From contig NC_087064.1 of NCBI RefSeq assembly GCF_963678635.1, positions 84,191,847-84,255,846 of the forward strand: a DNA stretch of 64,000 nucleotides. The letters run 5' to 3'. Positions within the stretch are counted from its first letter, which is position 1. Every line of letters begins with the position of its first letter. Positions 45,238 through 54,639 of the stretch are shown piece after piece. The position numbers and the translations under genes were made by a program. The notes below the pieces were generated by a model. It was not told the origin of the DNA, searched no databases, and worked only from the letters and a program-made list of their open reading frames with translations. Source of the DNA: Symsagittifera roscoffensis (Eukaryota > Xenacoelomorpha > Acoela > Convolutidae).

Positions 45238-47717
45238 GCTCCATGGAGCAAGACATTATGTGTGCTATCACACTCTGGCTTCGGGCACTTTTTTGCTCTA
45301 GAACATTGCCGGAAACTATGATTGCCATTGAGACAAGCGAAGCAAAGTTTCTGTTCAGCTACGTATTTTGCTCGCTGAGTAGCATTCTTTTCCTTAAAAA
45401 CAGCACAATTCCACAATGCATGACTACCCTTACACAAAACGCACGGCGGAAACTTAGACTTATCCTGAGCCTTACTAGTTACCTGGCTATTGGCTGCAAA
45501 AACTTTGGTTGCTTTTGGTTTAACCGGTTCTTCGTTTTTTGCCTTAGAGCTGAGTAAACGTAATCTTTCATGCCCCTCGGCCTTTTCTTTCAACCAGTTG
45601 TTAAAGTCTAAGAGTGTTGGTCGCTGCCAATTATGTCTAACAGTATGCATTGACCAAGCCTCCTTGAGGTTAGGCGGAAGTTTACTAACAGCTTGGTTTA
45701 ACAGGTTAACACTCTTTAGATCATCGTTGAAAGACAATGATTTGAAAACTGCTACGAGGCCAGATATGGCAGAGGAGAAACTAATGACATTTTCCGAATT
45801 GTGCATCTTAAGTGGAGGAAAAGTATTCAGCTTATCAAGATGCGCACCAACAATGGCATGTGGTTGCCCAAACTTCCGTTGCAAGGTGGCCAGTGCATCC
45901 TTGTACATAACGCCACTATAACTAAACTCCGCAATTGCGGTTTTTGCTTTGCCTGTGACGAGCGTTTTTAAGTATGTCAGTTTCGTATCATCGGTGAGAA
46001 CAGCGGAATCAACGGTGGACTTAAACTGACCAAACCATTCGTGCCAGTTTATCGGGTTGCCGTCAAACTGGGCTAACTTCCATTCAGGAAGATGATCTTT
46101 GCGGCTATGCATCAATAATTCCGCCAATTCACGAGCGGAGAGAGGTCGATCCGATGAACAACCTTGGTTCGGATAAACGGGAGACGGTGCGTAGTCTTCG
46201 TTGACTGGCTGATAACCAGTATTAGTTTGATTGACAAAATGCGGAACATGTTGTGGATGAACTGGGGGAGTATTAAAATACACAGTCCCACCACTAGTAT
46301 ACGGAGCGGCGGTGTTACACGATGGGACAATAGTCTGGACTGGCGCTGCATGGCAATTAGGTGCCGAAAAGAAAACCGGCGTTGGGTTTACTCCAGAAGA
46401 TGAGAAGCCACCACCAGCAAATGCAGGCGACAAAGAAACAAAACCAGAACCGGGTTGGGCCGGTAACATTGGGACAGGTAATGATTCCGGTTGCGCGATG
46501 GCAAAACTACCATTAGTTATGTTTGAACTCATGGTCTGTAAAGGAACAGCAGACGGTGGTGGTAACACGTGTGCACTAGAATGCATATTGTTAACTGGGA
46601 ATGGAACAGAGGCTGGGAATGAAACAGAAGCTTGCAATGGCAAAAGGCTTGCACTGCCAAATTGAGGCATAGCCCGATGTCCATAACTATGGATTCCAGG
46701 GTCACTCAATGCTGTGTGCTCATGGTTATGACTATTACTGGTGTGAATTGCATGAGCAAGGAGGGCGGAAGTCGTCGGTCCTGACGAAATGGGTACATGA
46801 GTGAAGGCCTGCAAACCTGGCGCACTAGCAACGTCGGGAGATGCTTGTGAACTAACAGAGTCTACCCAATCATTAGTTCGATCGGTTGCTACCTTTGAAA
46901 TAGGTTGACTTACTCCTGTCAAGTTACTTTCCGCTACCTTCTCGCTAACCTCAGATGAACTGTCCTCAAGTTCAAACGCTTTCAATTCCATTTCAATTAG
47001 TTGCTTTTTATGATTTTCAGCCAATTGCTCTAGTTCCAGCTGACTTTGTTCGAACTTAAGACGATTCTCTTGCTCTTTAAGTCTTAAAGATACTTGATAC
47101 TGCCTTTCCAGCTCCTCATGGCGTCGTTTTACTAAAGCTAACTCATGCCGTTTCTCACTTGATGACATAGTGCGAACAGTCGACGTATGACGAGTGGAAG
47201 CAGATTTATCAGACTTATGTGAGTCAAGCTTTCTACTATCCTTAGACTTATTAGAGACCTTAGACCTGTTTTCAGATATTCGTGCTGCTGAGTCACTTGT
47301 TTTGTGCGAGCGTGAGGATGTCTCAGACCTAGTTTGTTGTAAAGATCCCTTGCTCCCTGTAATGCCGGCTGCTGGAAATGACGAAGGTTCAAGGCTCATC
47401 TTGTAACTCTGAGCTTCGTGCATTACTTTATCGTTCATTTCGGTTGCTTTCTTAAGCCAAAGGTCTTGCTGAGCAATAATTTTTTCAGGATTTTCCGTTT
47501 TTCCCGCTAACCTAATTAATTGCTCATTGACGTCGACAGCTTTTTCCAACGCAATTTTACATTTGTAAACAGCATTATCAATTTTTGTAGTGCGACTAAT
47601 TTTCTCAATGTACTCAAGTAATAATGAGTGACCTTTAAGCAGCTCATTTTCTAGATTTAGACGGGTTTCGAATAACTTGCGTATCTTACTTTGGAATTTT
47701 TCGTCCATGTTTTTCAC
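45066..47717 (-). CDS. BEL gag polyprotein
   Basis: 883 codons from ATG 47717. The N-terminal half is charged and coiled-coil-like (long E/K/L-rich stretch including RRHEELERQYQVSLRLKEQE), followed by a Pro/Ser/Gly-rich linker. The BEL/Pao capsid domain (DUF1759-like) follows: LAQFDGNPINWHEWFGQFKS ... LVTGKAKTAI ... LQRKFGQP. The C-terminal nucleocapsid has two Cys/His knuckles: CVLCKGSHALWNC and CFACLNGNHSFRQC, then a CPKPECDSTHN motif. The final ~60 codons appear to be out of frame relative to the protease. An upstream Kozak context was not judged. Confidence 0.92.
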   Translation of the reverse strand: MKNMDEKFQSKIRKLFETRLNLENELLKGHSLLLEYIEKISRTTKIDNAVYKCKIALEKAVDVNEQLIRLAGKTENPEKIIAQQDLWLKKATEMNDKVMHEAQSYKMSLEPSSFPAAGITGSKGSLQQTRSETSSRSHKTSDSAARISENRSKVSNKSKDSRKLDSHKSDKSASTRHTSTVRTMSSSEKRHELALVKRRHEELERQYQVSLRLKEQENRLKFEQSQLELEQLAENHKKQLIEMELKAFELEDSSSEVSEKVAESNLTGVSQPISKVATDRTNDWVDSVSSQASPDVASAPGLQAFTHVPISSGPTTSALLAHAIHTSNSHNHEHTALSDPGIHSYGHRAMPQFGSASLLPLQASVSFPASVPFPVNNMHSSAHVLPPPSAVPLQTMSSNITNGSFAIAQPESLPVPMLPAQPGSGFVSLSPAFAGGGFSSSGVNPTPVFFSAPNCHAAPVQTIVPSCNTAAPYTSGGTVYFNTPPVHPQHVPHFVNQTNTGYQPVNEDYAPSPVYPNQGCSSDRPLSARELAELLMHSRKDHLPEWKLAQFDGNPINWHEWFGQFKSTVDSAVLTDDTKLTYLKTLVTGKAKTAIAEFSYSGVMYKDALATLQRKFGQPHAIVGAHLDKLNTFPPLKMHNSENVISFSSAISGLVAVFKSLSFNDDLKSVNLLNQAVSKLPPNLKEAWSMHTVRHNWQRPTLLDFNNWLKEKAEGHERLRLLSSKAKNEEPVKPKATKVFAANSQVTSKAQDKSKFPPCVLCKGSHALWNCAVFKEKNATQRAKYVAEQKLCFACLNGNHSFRQCSRAKKCPKPECDSTHNVLLHGAERIFPRKENSMSRIRLEQTNPRRTKTLPPMPLLVMYMTLNLLKGCCQLQHLVYPRM

Positions 47718-47801
47718 AAATTGACAATATTCTACGGATGCTCACTTATAGAAAACAATCAATAAAATGAGATACTGTTTTGGTACGTAATCAAATTTGC
47801 A

Positions 47802-48446
47802 TTAGTAAATCAACATTAGCTTACAAGACGGGGGAACTTGACGTCTCAAAGCTTCTACCTGAAGCCTATTTCTTATAGCTTTCCGAGCTTTGAGGGGTAA
47901 GCGGTTTCGCTTCTTACGTGTCTTAAGGATGTTAAGATTAGCGCTATAACGCCTTAGAAGGAGGAGAGTCTTTAACTCAAGGGAAGGAGGCTGGTGAAGC
48001 TCTTTGTACTTCTCAATTAGTACCTGGTCCTTAGCCTTACGCTTAGAGATAAAGTCTTTAACGACGTTGAGAACGAGAATACCTGTTGAACCTAAACTTT
48101 CCTCTATATCCTCGGTTCCGTTCCGTCTACAGTCTACGATCGCACAAATGTTTGTCCTATACCTTAATAACAAATTGACAAGTTGCTCACTACTCAGCTT
48201 GCGGTTATTGTTGCTGCGGTGCCTACTTATCGAGTTATTAATGGCGTCGTGCCATATTACAAGGTCGTTACGGTGCGACAAGTAGTGATGAAGGTAGTAC
48301 TGTATCGTTTTCTGAGAGTCCCTAGCGTTAAAGTTCAAACTTAAACCTGGCTTCGTAAAGCAAGTATCTTTGACGCGCTTCTGGGACGGAGCGGGAAGTT
48401 TTCGGAGCGCGTGATCCAAAGAACTAGCTCCTAGAATGAATACCAT
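47802..48446 (-). CDS. Extra ORF upstream of gag in the BEL element (hypothetical, SGNH-like?)
   Basis: 214 codons from the first ATG (48446); the frame is open upstream to ~48560 and is preceded by an acceptor-like ttcatcctcag. The protein starts MVFILGASSLDHALRKL, has FTKPGLSL, then NDLVIWHDAINNSI, and ends in a basic Lys/Arg-rich tail. The order 'hydrophobic strand plus G-x-S', 'PG' and 'strand ending in D-x-x-N-N' is reminiscent of SGNH/GDSL-type folds, but the canonical GDS and GxND residues are not preserved. I do not recognise a named family. It lies between the leader and gag in the same orientation, separated from gag by 84 bp. An extra ORF here is not part of the standard BEL layout I know. 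Confidence 0.6.
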   Translation of the reverse strand: MVFILGASSLDHALRKLPAPSQKRVKDTCFTKPGLSLNFNARDSQKTIQYYLHHYLSHRNDLVIWHDAINNSISRHRSNNNRKLSSEQLVNLLLRYRTNICAIVDCRRNGTEDIEESLGSTGILVLNVVKDFISKRKAKDQVLIEKYKELHQPPSLELKTLLLLRRYSANLNILKTRKKRNRLPLKARKAIRNRLQVEALRRQVPPSCKLMLIY

Positions 48447-48499
48447 ACACTTAGGGGACCTATGCGACGGCTTCGTTACGCTTAAGTACCAATGGGGTT

Positions 48500-48805
48500 G
48501 GAAAATTAAGTAGGTCGGTTGAACTCCAACAACACACACGGAGTAAACCTGAGGATGAAAGAATTCAACTTAACTCACTTAATATCACCGTACCTGACCA
48601 CTTAACTTTACTGTCACGCAACGAAGTCAATAATCTGACGTGCTGAAACGGCTTTGTTTTACTCGAAGCGAACTGGCTTTCAGTTTCACCAATGGTGGGT
48701 GGGGGATCAGGCAAATTGGTTAAGTTCCAACAACACACGCGGAAGAAACCTGAGGATGAAAAAACTCAACTTAATTTGCCTGATATTTTGCTACCAGGCC
48801 ACTTA
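48500..48805. repeat. Direct repeat in BEL leader (two ~100 bp copies)
   Basis: About 48500-48610 and 48690-48805 share aactccaacaacacac/agttccaacaacacac, aaacctgaggatgaaa, ctcaacttaa-type blocks and accacttaa/gccacttaa in the same order. The copy nearer gag abuts the start of the extra ORF. Confidence 0.65.
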
Positions 48806-49418
48806 AAATAAAGTTGGTGTCATCTTACAGCACAGTTTCGCAGAATTCTGGAGACGTTTTGAGGATTTTTTGTTAATTTATTACTTTTTTCACAAAATTT
48901 TTCAGTAAATTTTGGTCAGCAGGTTCGAGTCATAAACCAATCCAAAAAACTAGTCCAGTACCTCTTGTCTATGTTCCGATTTCACTGATTAATATTCCTT
49001 TCACATATATCCAAAAATTTTTGGTATCGAGAAAAAATTTCAAGTCAGTTTGTCTATGTACCGACTGTAAGATATTTCAGTTCAACGGAACTGTCCAAAA
49101 ACTTTGGGTATTGAGAAAAATTACCGAGGGCTAGCTTGCGGGAAAATTTCTAGCATATATGACATCGTATATAAATTTAAAGCACGAATGGAGAGTTTTG
49201 AAAGTTTTGGAAACGTCTTACAGTTTTTAATTGGAGATTGGCGACACCGGGAAAAAATCCAAAACTTCGGGTGTCGAGAAAAACCCAGCTCAAAAGTCCA
49301 GAAGTCAACAATCAGGACACCTGAAGAATCCTCTCTCCCACCAGTCTGCTCTTTCGCCTGTCGGCTTACAGGCTCCTCGTCCAACTGCACACCTCCAGTT
49401 TTGGCCAATGAGAATATG
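48806..49418. other. BEL leader, no recognised content
   Basis: Non-coding-looking stretch between the leader repeat and the myosin-like fragment. It includes the loosely repeated phrases ccaaaaatttttggtatcga and ccaaaaactttgggtattga, which suggest an old short duplication. Confidence 0.45.
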
Positions 49419-49664
49419 CCGACGACTTTTGAACAGCTTTGACAGTGAGCTGTCGGCCAGTAGGCAGAGTGTCTCGAAGCGCAGTCTGTCCTTGTTCTTC
49501 TCCAGGAGTCCGGGGGCGAAATAGCTTACTGGACCTGCGTAGTGTCTCACTGTGAACTGCAACTGCCTTAGTCTGTCCACATGGAACGCCTCACTCTCCC
49601 AGTGCACTTGACTCGCCTTCTCCAAAAAGGAACTGTCACTCGCCTTCGAAAACCGAAGCTCCAC
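49419..49664 (-). pseudogene. Captured myosin motor-domain fragment inside the BEL element
   Basis: 82 codons read ELRFSKASDSSFLEK ... LQFTVRHYAGPVSYFAPG ... LLEKNKDRL ... DSSLSKLF. This matches the myosin head segment between the 'FPKATD.tflekl' switch-helix region and loop 2, with the family-defining HYAG.V.Y and LEKN.D.L motifs. It is in the same orientation as the retroelement and lies between the primer-binding site and the extra ORF. The frame meets a stop directly upstream (an AG acceptor-like dinucleotide sits at the junction). Similarity ends soon after LFKSRR, although the frame continues to 49305. It therefore looks like one captured exon, not a gene. A real host exon is excluded by its position between paired LTRs. 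Confidence 0.8.
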
Positions 49665-49877
49665 TCAGGTGGATTAAAGCTCAATCTGCTTGGTAAATTC
49701 AACGATTTGACCGCAACACCACTGACGCCTTTTAACAGGGAGTATTGAATGTGCTTTAATAACACTGGTGAAAATTAACAAATCGTCTTAATAGACTTGA
49801 GCTGCTCACAGATACTAAAACACTGTGCGCGTTTATCGGCTGAACTGTGCGTGTCTCTCAGGTAAATGCTTGAATAA

Positions 49878-49897
49878 CGGTCCCTTGTGGGGCGCCA
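49878..49897 (-). promoter_or_regulatory. Primer-binding site
   Basis: Three bases inside the 5' LTR end, the minus strand reads TGGCGCCCCACAAGGGACCG. It begins with TGG, the complement of tRNA 3'-CCA, and resembles the TGGCGCCC class of retroelement primer sites. I could not assign the exact tRNA. Confidence 0.75.
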
Positions 49898-49900
49898 AAA

Positions 49901-50341
49901 TATGCTCGCTAATCTCCAAAACTGATCCAAATTCGTTAAATTAATAAGAGATATTTCTCGGCAAATAACTCGGTCAATAAATTAATTTCGGCATTATTTC
50001 TATTGATCTGAACATCATATAACATTTTTATCATCTGCCAGTTTTTGGTACAAATCGGCGCAAGCTAGCCACAAGAACCGGTCGGTAATGTCCTTGAGAC
50101 AAATTGCTCTTTTTGGCGGTCAACCTTAATCAAGGCTGAACCGAATTAGAACCAAAAAACAGTTAAAATAGGATGTAACCCCCGTTTTTAGTATATTAAT
50201 ACATTGGCAGGTGGGGGACTCAAACCTACGTCAACTGTTAACCTATATATTCGGCGTTAGCTTAGGCCACTCGGCCAACTGTGCTTATTTTATATGCATC
50301 TATACTTGTTTTATTCTATACTCTTGTTTCGCATTGCAACA
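49901..50341 (-). repeat. BEL 5' LTR
   Basis: Same 441 bp as 41233-41673 with a few substitutions, e.g. catgggcagg versus cattggcagg, and ctcgaacc versus ctcaaacc. The latter changes the tRNA-like B box to GGTTTGAGTCC in this copy (tRNA-like segment 50204-50282; TATAAAA at 50288-50294). Confidence 0.95.
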
Positions 50342-50346
50342 CCAGT

Positions 50347-51815
50347 TCCCATACATTCCAAGAAACGTATTCTGTCCAAACAGCCACAACAAAAAATAGA
50401 GACTGCCGCATTGGCGTCAACGGATTGAGAGCTTGTCAACAGATGGTAGGACCAACCAGATACATTTGCATGCTGTTGGACCGGTAAGAGACTCAAGGTA
50501 AGTGAAGTGGTTGCGTGCTGCGGGCTTCGTAACCCAATATCTATGCAGCGAAAGTGCCAGCAAAAAGAACACTATTTAATGTAAGCTGGATTGAAAATAA
50601 TTGAACTTGTAATATAACACAATACTCGAAAGCCTGCTTGTGAAAAAACTACATATGGGATTTAGTAACTTTGCTAGCCGATTCAAAACAGTAAAATTTT
50701 AGAGTTAAATTGGGTAAAAAGAAAGCTGTCATGAAAATAGAAACCCAGATACTATTTTTTTCAAATAATATGCTACACTATTTTATGGTACACACTTGAT
50801 TTCGGGCTCAGCATTAACTGATTTTTACATTTGAAAACTCAGAAAAAGATATACGTAAAGCGCCGATGAAGATTCGTTGGCAGTCTCAAATTGAACACTC
50901 AACCGACATAAATTATTAATGAAACAGTTTTCACAATAAGCGAACAATTCAAATTCGAAAACGAGGTGGAAAACTGTTCAGATTAAAGCAACTAGTATCG
51001 ATAACTCAAATTAATTTTAAAAATTAATTAAAATAGAAAGAATAATCACAAAAATATCAGAAAACTCATAATCCATATAATTACATACATGCCAAATATC
51101 CTTCGATAGAACATTTGTTTTTTTACAAGAGTTTTTTTTCAATCAAATGAGAGAATAAGACTAAAACCAGTTAGGAAAAAGACCGTTCATGTTTCGTGTA
51201 AGGGATTAGTCTGCAGTTTTTAATACAATTTAGAGACGTATAAGCGCCATGACAAATTTACAACTTCATTTTGAAAAGAAATGAACCAAAGATATGAAAA
51301 GAATAAGCCATGACTTCAGTTGTGACAAAATTGTAGGCATCGAATTAAGAAAAATGTTTGCGCCTAAGATCTACTCTAAAACATCAAATTTAATAATTCA
51401 CAGTGTGATTTATAGTTATTCAGTTTTCAGCTTAGAAGCGAAACTTTTGAAACACAGCTGCATCCTGGATTAAAAGAGGTATCATATAAAGAGTGATCTG
51501 TTAGATTATGTCGGCAGCAGTAGGTTGAATGAAACAGTTTAGTTCGCAATTAAGAAGACTAGTAGCATCTTCCTTCCTCTTTCTACCACTGGTCTTTCAA
51601 TACCCCACCCCCATCACCTCCCTTAAGCATATGGCAAGTAAAATACACTGAGCCTTGATTAATAAACCCATTGCATCATTGGCTGCTAATCAATCCCAAT
51701 ACAGTAATCATCAGAGCTGTTTTGGCGCAAATTGAATGAAATAGTCTTCGTTTTGAAATAGTCTTAACTTTGATGAGAAAAAGAGGGAGAAGGGAAATGA
51801 AATTGATAATGATTT
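50347..51815. other. Intergenic, nothing recognised
   Basis: Right flank of the BEL element. A short open minus-strand frame runs across the LTR edge (50311-50496) but has no recognisable domain. The rest is AT-rich. Confidence 0.45.
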
Positions 51816-51819
51816 GTTT

Positions 51820-51825
51820 TTTATT
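51820..51825 (-). terminator. Putative poly(A) signal of RFK
   Basis: AATAAA on the minus strand, ~100 bp beyond the riboflavin kinase stop codon at 51925. Confidence 0.5.
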
Positions 51826-51924
51826 GAGAATATAGAAGAAAAAAGATAAAGCTTTCAAGTTAAGACCAGGGACTAGAAACGAAAAAACAAACTTGTTGCC
51901 CTTCTAGACATTGAGCTGCTTTGT

Positions 51925-53321
51925 TTAGGACTCGAAAAACATGCGCTTCCATTTGGCCATGTCTTTGGTGCAGATCGTCTTCTCCGCAAATGCGATGTCG
52001 TCCTTGATGGCCTTGATGAGATGTTTGACGTGGGTGAAGTTCCACTCGGGTCTGATGTAGCCGGCGATTAGCACTCGCAGTTCCACGCCGTAGAACTCGT
52101 TGGGGAAGTCGTGGATGATGTGGGTCTCGGCCGAGAGCTTCTCGTTCTGATAGAACGGGTTCCACCCGCACGACATCACCATGTTGAACACCTCTTGGCT
52201 GTACGAGGGCACTTGTGCCAGTCCAAAGTAGATACCTGCCAAACAACACACTCATATCATTATCATGCCCAACAGACAATTGGAAAAGAAAGAGTCAATG
52301 AACGCAATGACACAAAAAATGACAACTTTCGAAACAAAAAACCACTTTCGAAACTGGAAGCCGATCACGCTCTTCTTGACCTAAACAATTTAGCTGTTCG
52401 ATAGTGGAGTTTACTTGAAAAGAAATGAACTTACTGAAGTTGAAAAAATCAAACCGCGAAAAAGTGAATTTGAGCCTGAACAAATTTTGAAACTTTTCCT
52501 GAAAAAAAAACAAAAAAAAAATCATCAGCACCTATATAAGAGTCTGAACTATATTAAAACAGATTCACAATCAATTGAAGTTGATATCATTTGGAGAGAA
52601 CTTTGTCTAGAAATCGCGAACATGATGACATTGCAATAAATTCAATATCCTTTTTTATGCATTGATGCAGCAAATAAACGTTTGTTCTTTACGGAGAAAG
52701 TGATTAACACAATCGGGAATCAACGTTGACATATGAAGTGATTGGAAAATCTCCAATGATTTCAAATAAAACCCGACTAAAAAGCTTACCTGGTTTCATT
52801 TCTAGAAGACATTCATTTAAAAATCCAACAAAACCAGTTTCTGACAACTCAAATGCTTTTTAAAACTATAGCCCATATTGTACCTGTTTTGAAGTTCTTG
52901 GGAAGTGATTTGATAACGGACTCTGCAAAGTTGGCAGTTGGGATCCCCAGTTGTTTGCTCCCTCTCCCAAACCCCTTGACAACATCTCCAAACAGAAAGA
53001 TTGGATGATCCAGCCATAGCATAGTGAGAGATCGGGGCTTAAATAAAGAAGATTGGGGCTTAAAATAAAGAGATCGGGGCTTAAAAAATTTATTTGAGCA
53101 CTTATCCCACATTCGGTGGCCACAGCCGATTGATTTATTCTGGAAAAAAGGATAGAGCAGCGAAACAGAATGTATCTCTCGAATGAATGGTGATACTTAG
53201 CTAGCATAATTATGAATAACATGTTTACTGAGAAGCAACTGACCTTCCTCTCGATCTTCTGTTCCGCTTCATCTCCACACTTGTCTGGGTTGATGATTGG
53301 CAGTAGAGGCGATGAACTCAT
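51925..53321 (-). CDS. RFK: Riboflavin kinase (ATP:riboflavin 5'-phosphotransferase)
   Basis: The core enzyme is encoded by 52884-53022 (from ATG MLWLDHPIFL) joined to 51925-52235: 149 codons, close to the 155 aa human enzyme. It phosphorylates riboflavin to FMN in the cytosol. Key motifs: GFGRGSKQLGIPTANF with the flavokinase PTAN (28-31), SCGWNPFYQNEK, and the catalytic Glu83 in SAETHIIHDF, then FYGVELRVLIAGYIRPEWNF. A longer form is possible: an ATG exon 53244-53321 (MSSSPLLPIINPDKC...) splices in frame (donor AAG|GTCAGT, acceptor tttttccag) to 52884-53139, giving 214 aa with an N-terminal extension that contains a short tandem repeat (FKPRSL / FKPQSS). Which start is used is not decided by the sequence; the family length favours 53022. 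Confidence 0.9.
52268..52560. repeat. Family A repeat in RFK intron (internally deleted)
   Basis: Starts agacaattggaaaagaaaga and jumps to the 3' half (cgaaactggaagccgatcac, gctgttcgatagtggagttt), ending at cctatataagagtctgaact. Confidence 0.7.
53025..53095. repeat. Short minisatellite, ~20 bp unit x3
   Basis: Three near-identical copies of agatcggggcttaaataaag-like sequence. They lie in the 5' part of the RFK exon and would encode FKPRSL-type repeats if translated. Confidence 0.8.
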
Positions 53322-54635
53322 TTTACTCCTCTGCACTCGTTATATTATGTTCTGTTGGTTTAAACGTGTACCTAGCATACAATTTGCATATAAAATCAAC
53401 TCTCCTATTATCTAACATTAAATCGAGACTAATGCAAGTTTGCGTCCAGCTTACTTGATTATTCTTGCCAGTAGAAATTCCACAAATGCGGCAGCTAATT
53501 AAGCCATTCGTCATTCAATGATGATATTCCAAGTGTAGCTTCAAGTGTGACCTCAGATTGATTTAGCTTCTATTTAATCAGTTTCACTGATCTATCGCTT
53601 TCAAAACTACCTGAAAAAAATCGGATCAAATGAGCAATATCACCACGTAATAACCAATTGAGGTATCTCCCCTACCCAATCAAAAACTGTAAAATGCTAC
53701 AAAAAACATTTACAAACGCAAGCAGATGGTTGATGTGTTCATAGCACGCAATCCATTGGCCTACAGTTTATTTTACATGAGTCGAAACATTTTTTTTGAA
53801 AAAATCCTGTTTTTCAAGGATTTTTTTTGTGAATTTTTGTTTGGGTGAACATAGCCTTGAGGAAAACAATTAACTAGATTTGGATCTGAATATAGAGTTG
53901 GTGTTCTAGATTTGCATCTGAATATCGAAAAATATTCTCTGCAGCACCTGAATAATGTAAGCAAAGCATTTTTTATCTTTCAAGACTAAAATTCTATTTC
54001 CAAGCAAACTAAAAGCATACTACTCCCAATTTCTCATTTTCGTAGGGCAACAGCGCCCACTGTGTTTTTAAGTTCTACTCCTTGTATCAATTAAGCATTC
54101 ACTTGCAATCAAAAATTGCTACTCAAAAAGTTCTGACGTAGAAGGCACAAGGAAATGAGGATGAATCTAACAGCGTAATTTGTCTCATTGCACATACCAT
54201 TTACCACCAGTTCCGCAATCTCTGTAAGGCCATTTACGGCGTCTTTTATAACGAATTTGTAAGATTTGATGCGCCGGAAGAGAAACACTCAAGTAGATGC
54301 TTGGCAAGAGCCAACAATGAGACTAAGCCATTGGAAAACAGCGGCGTCACCATATGAAATTGAATGGCCAATACAGCTTCAAGCTGGAAAAAGCCATCAC
54401 TCGGATTAACATTAAAACACAGACAGAAAACAAACGAAGCAACGCAAACAGTCAAGAAAACGATACAAATGTCAAAAAAACATCTTAATTTTGTTAAGAT
54501 GCGGTCTTTGAGGGGATGCATTTTTATTTTCATATTTCTTCTATGCAAATCCGAAAGAGAGCGAAATCATAAACAAAATAATTTTGTTCTATTCCCTTTA
54601 CAAAGAAAAATATTGCTGAACAAATTTTAGAATTT
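53322..54635. other. Intergenic, nothing recognised
   Basis: Upstream of RFK. A small direct repeat (tagatttggatctgaatat / tagatttgcatctgaatat) lies at ~53875-53930. No exon is supported. Confidence 0.45.
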
Positions 54636-54639
54636 CGTT

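Larger units (their letters stand above)
41233..50341 (-). mobile_element. Full-length BEL/Pao LTR retrotransposon (9.1 kb)
   Basis: Bounded by two 441 bp LTRs (41233-41673 and 49901-50341) and by a 5 bp target duplication ccagt (41228-41232 and 50342-50346), as is typical for BEL. Order on the minus strand: 5' LTR (high coordinates), primer-binding site, a myosin fragment, an extra open frame, gag, protease, RT-RNaseH-integrase, polypurine tract, 3' LTR. The LTRs differ at only a few positions, so the insertion is young. The frames for gag, protease and pol are not continuous, and the protease-RT linker seems deleted, so its autonomy is doubtful. Confidence 0.95.

Noticed and set aside
50311-50496. 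Minus-strand frame crossing the right BEL LTR edge as a host exon disrupted by the element
   Set aside because: The last codons are LTR sequence, the flank has no recognisable domain, and no continuation is seen on the other side of the element.
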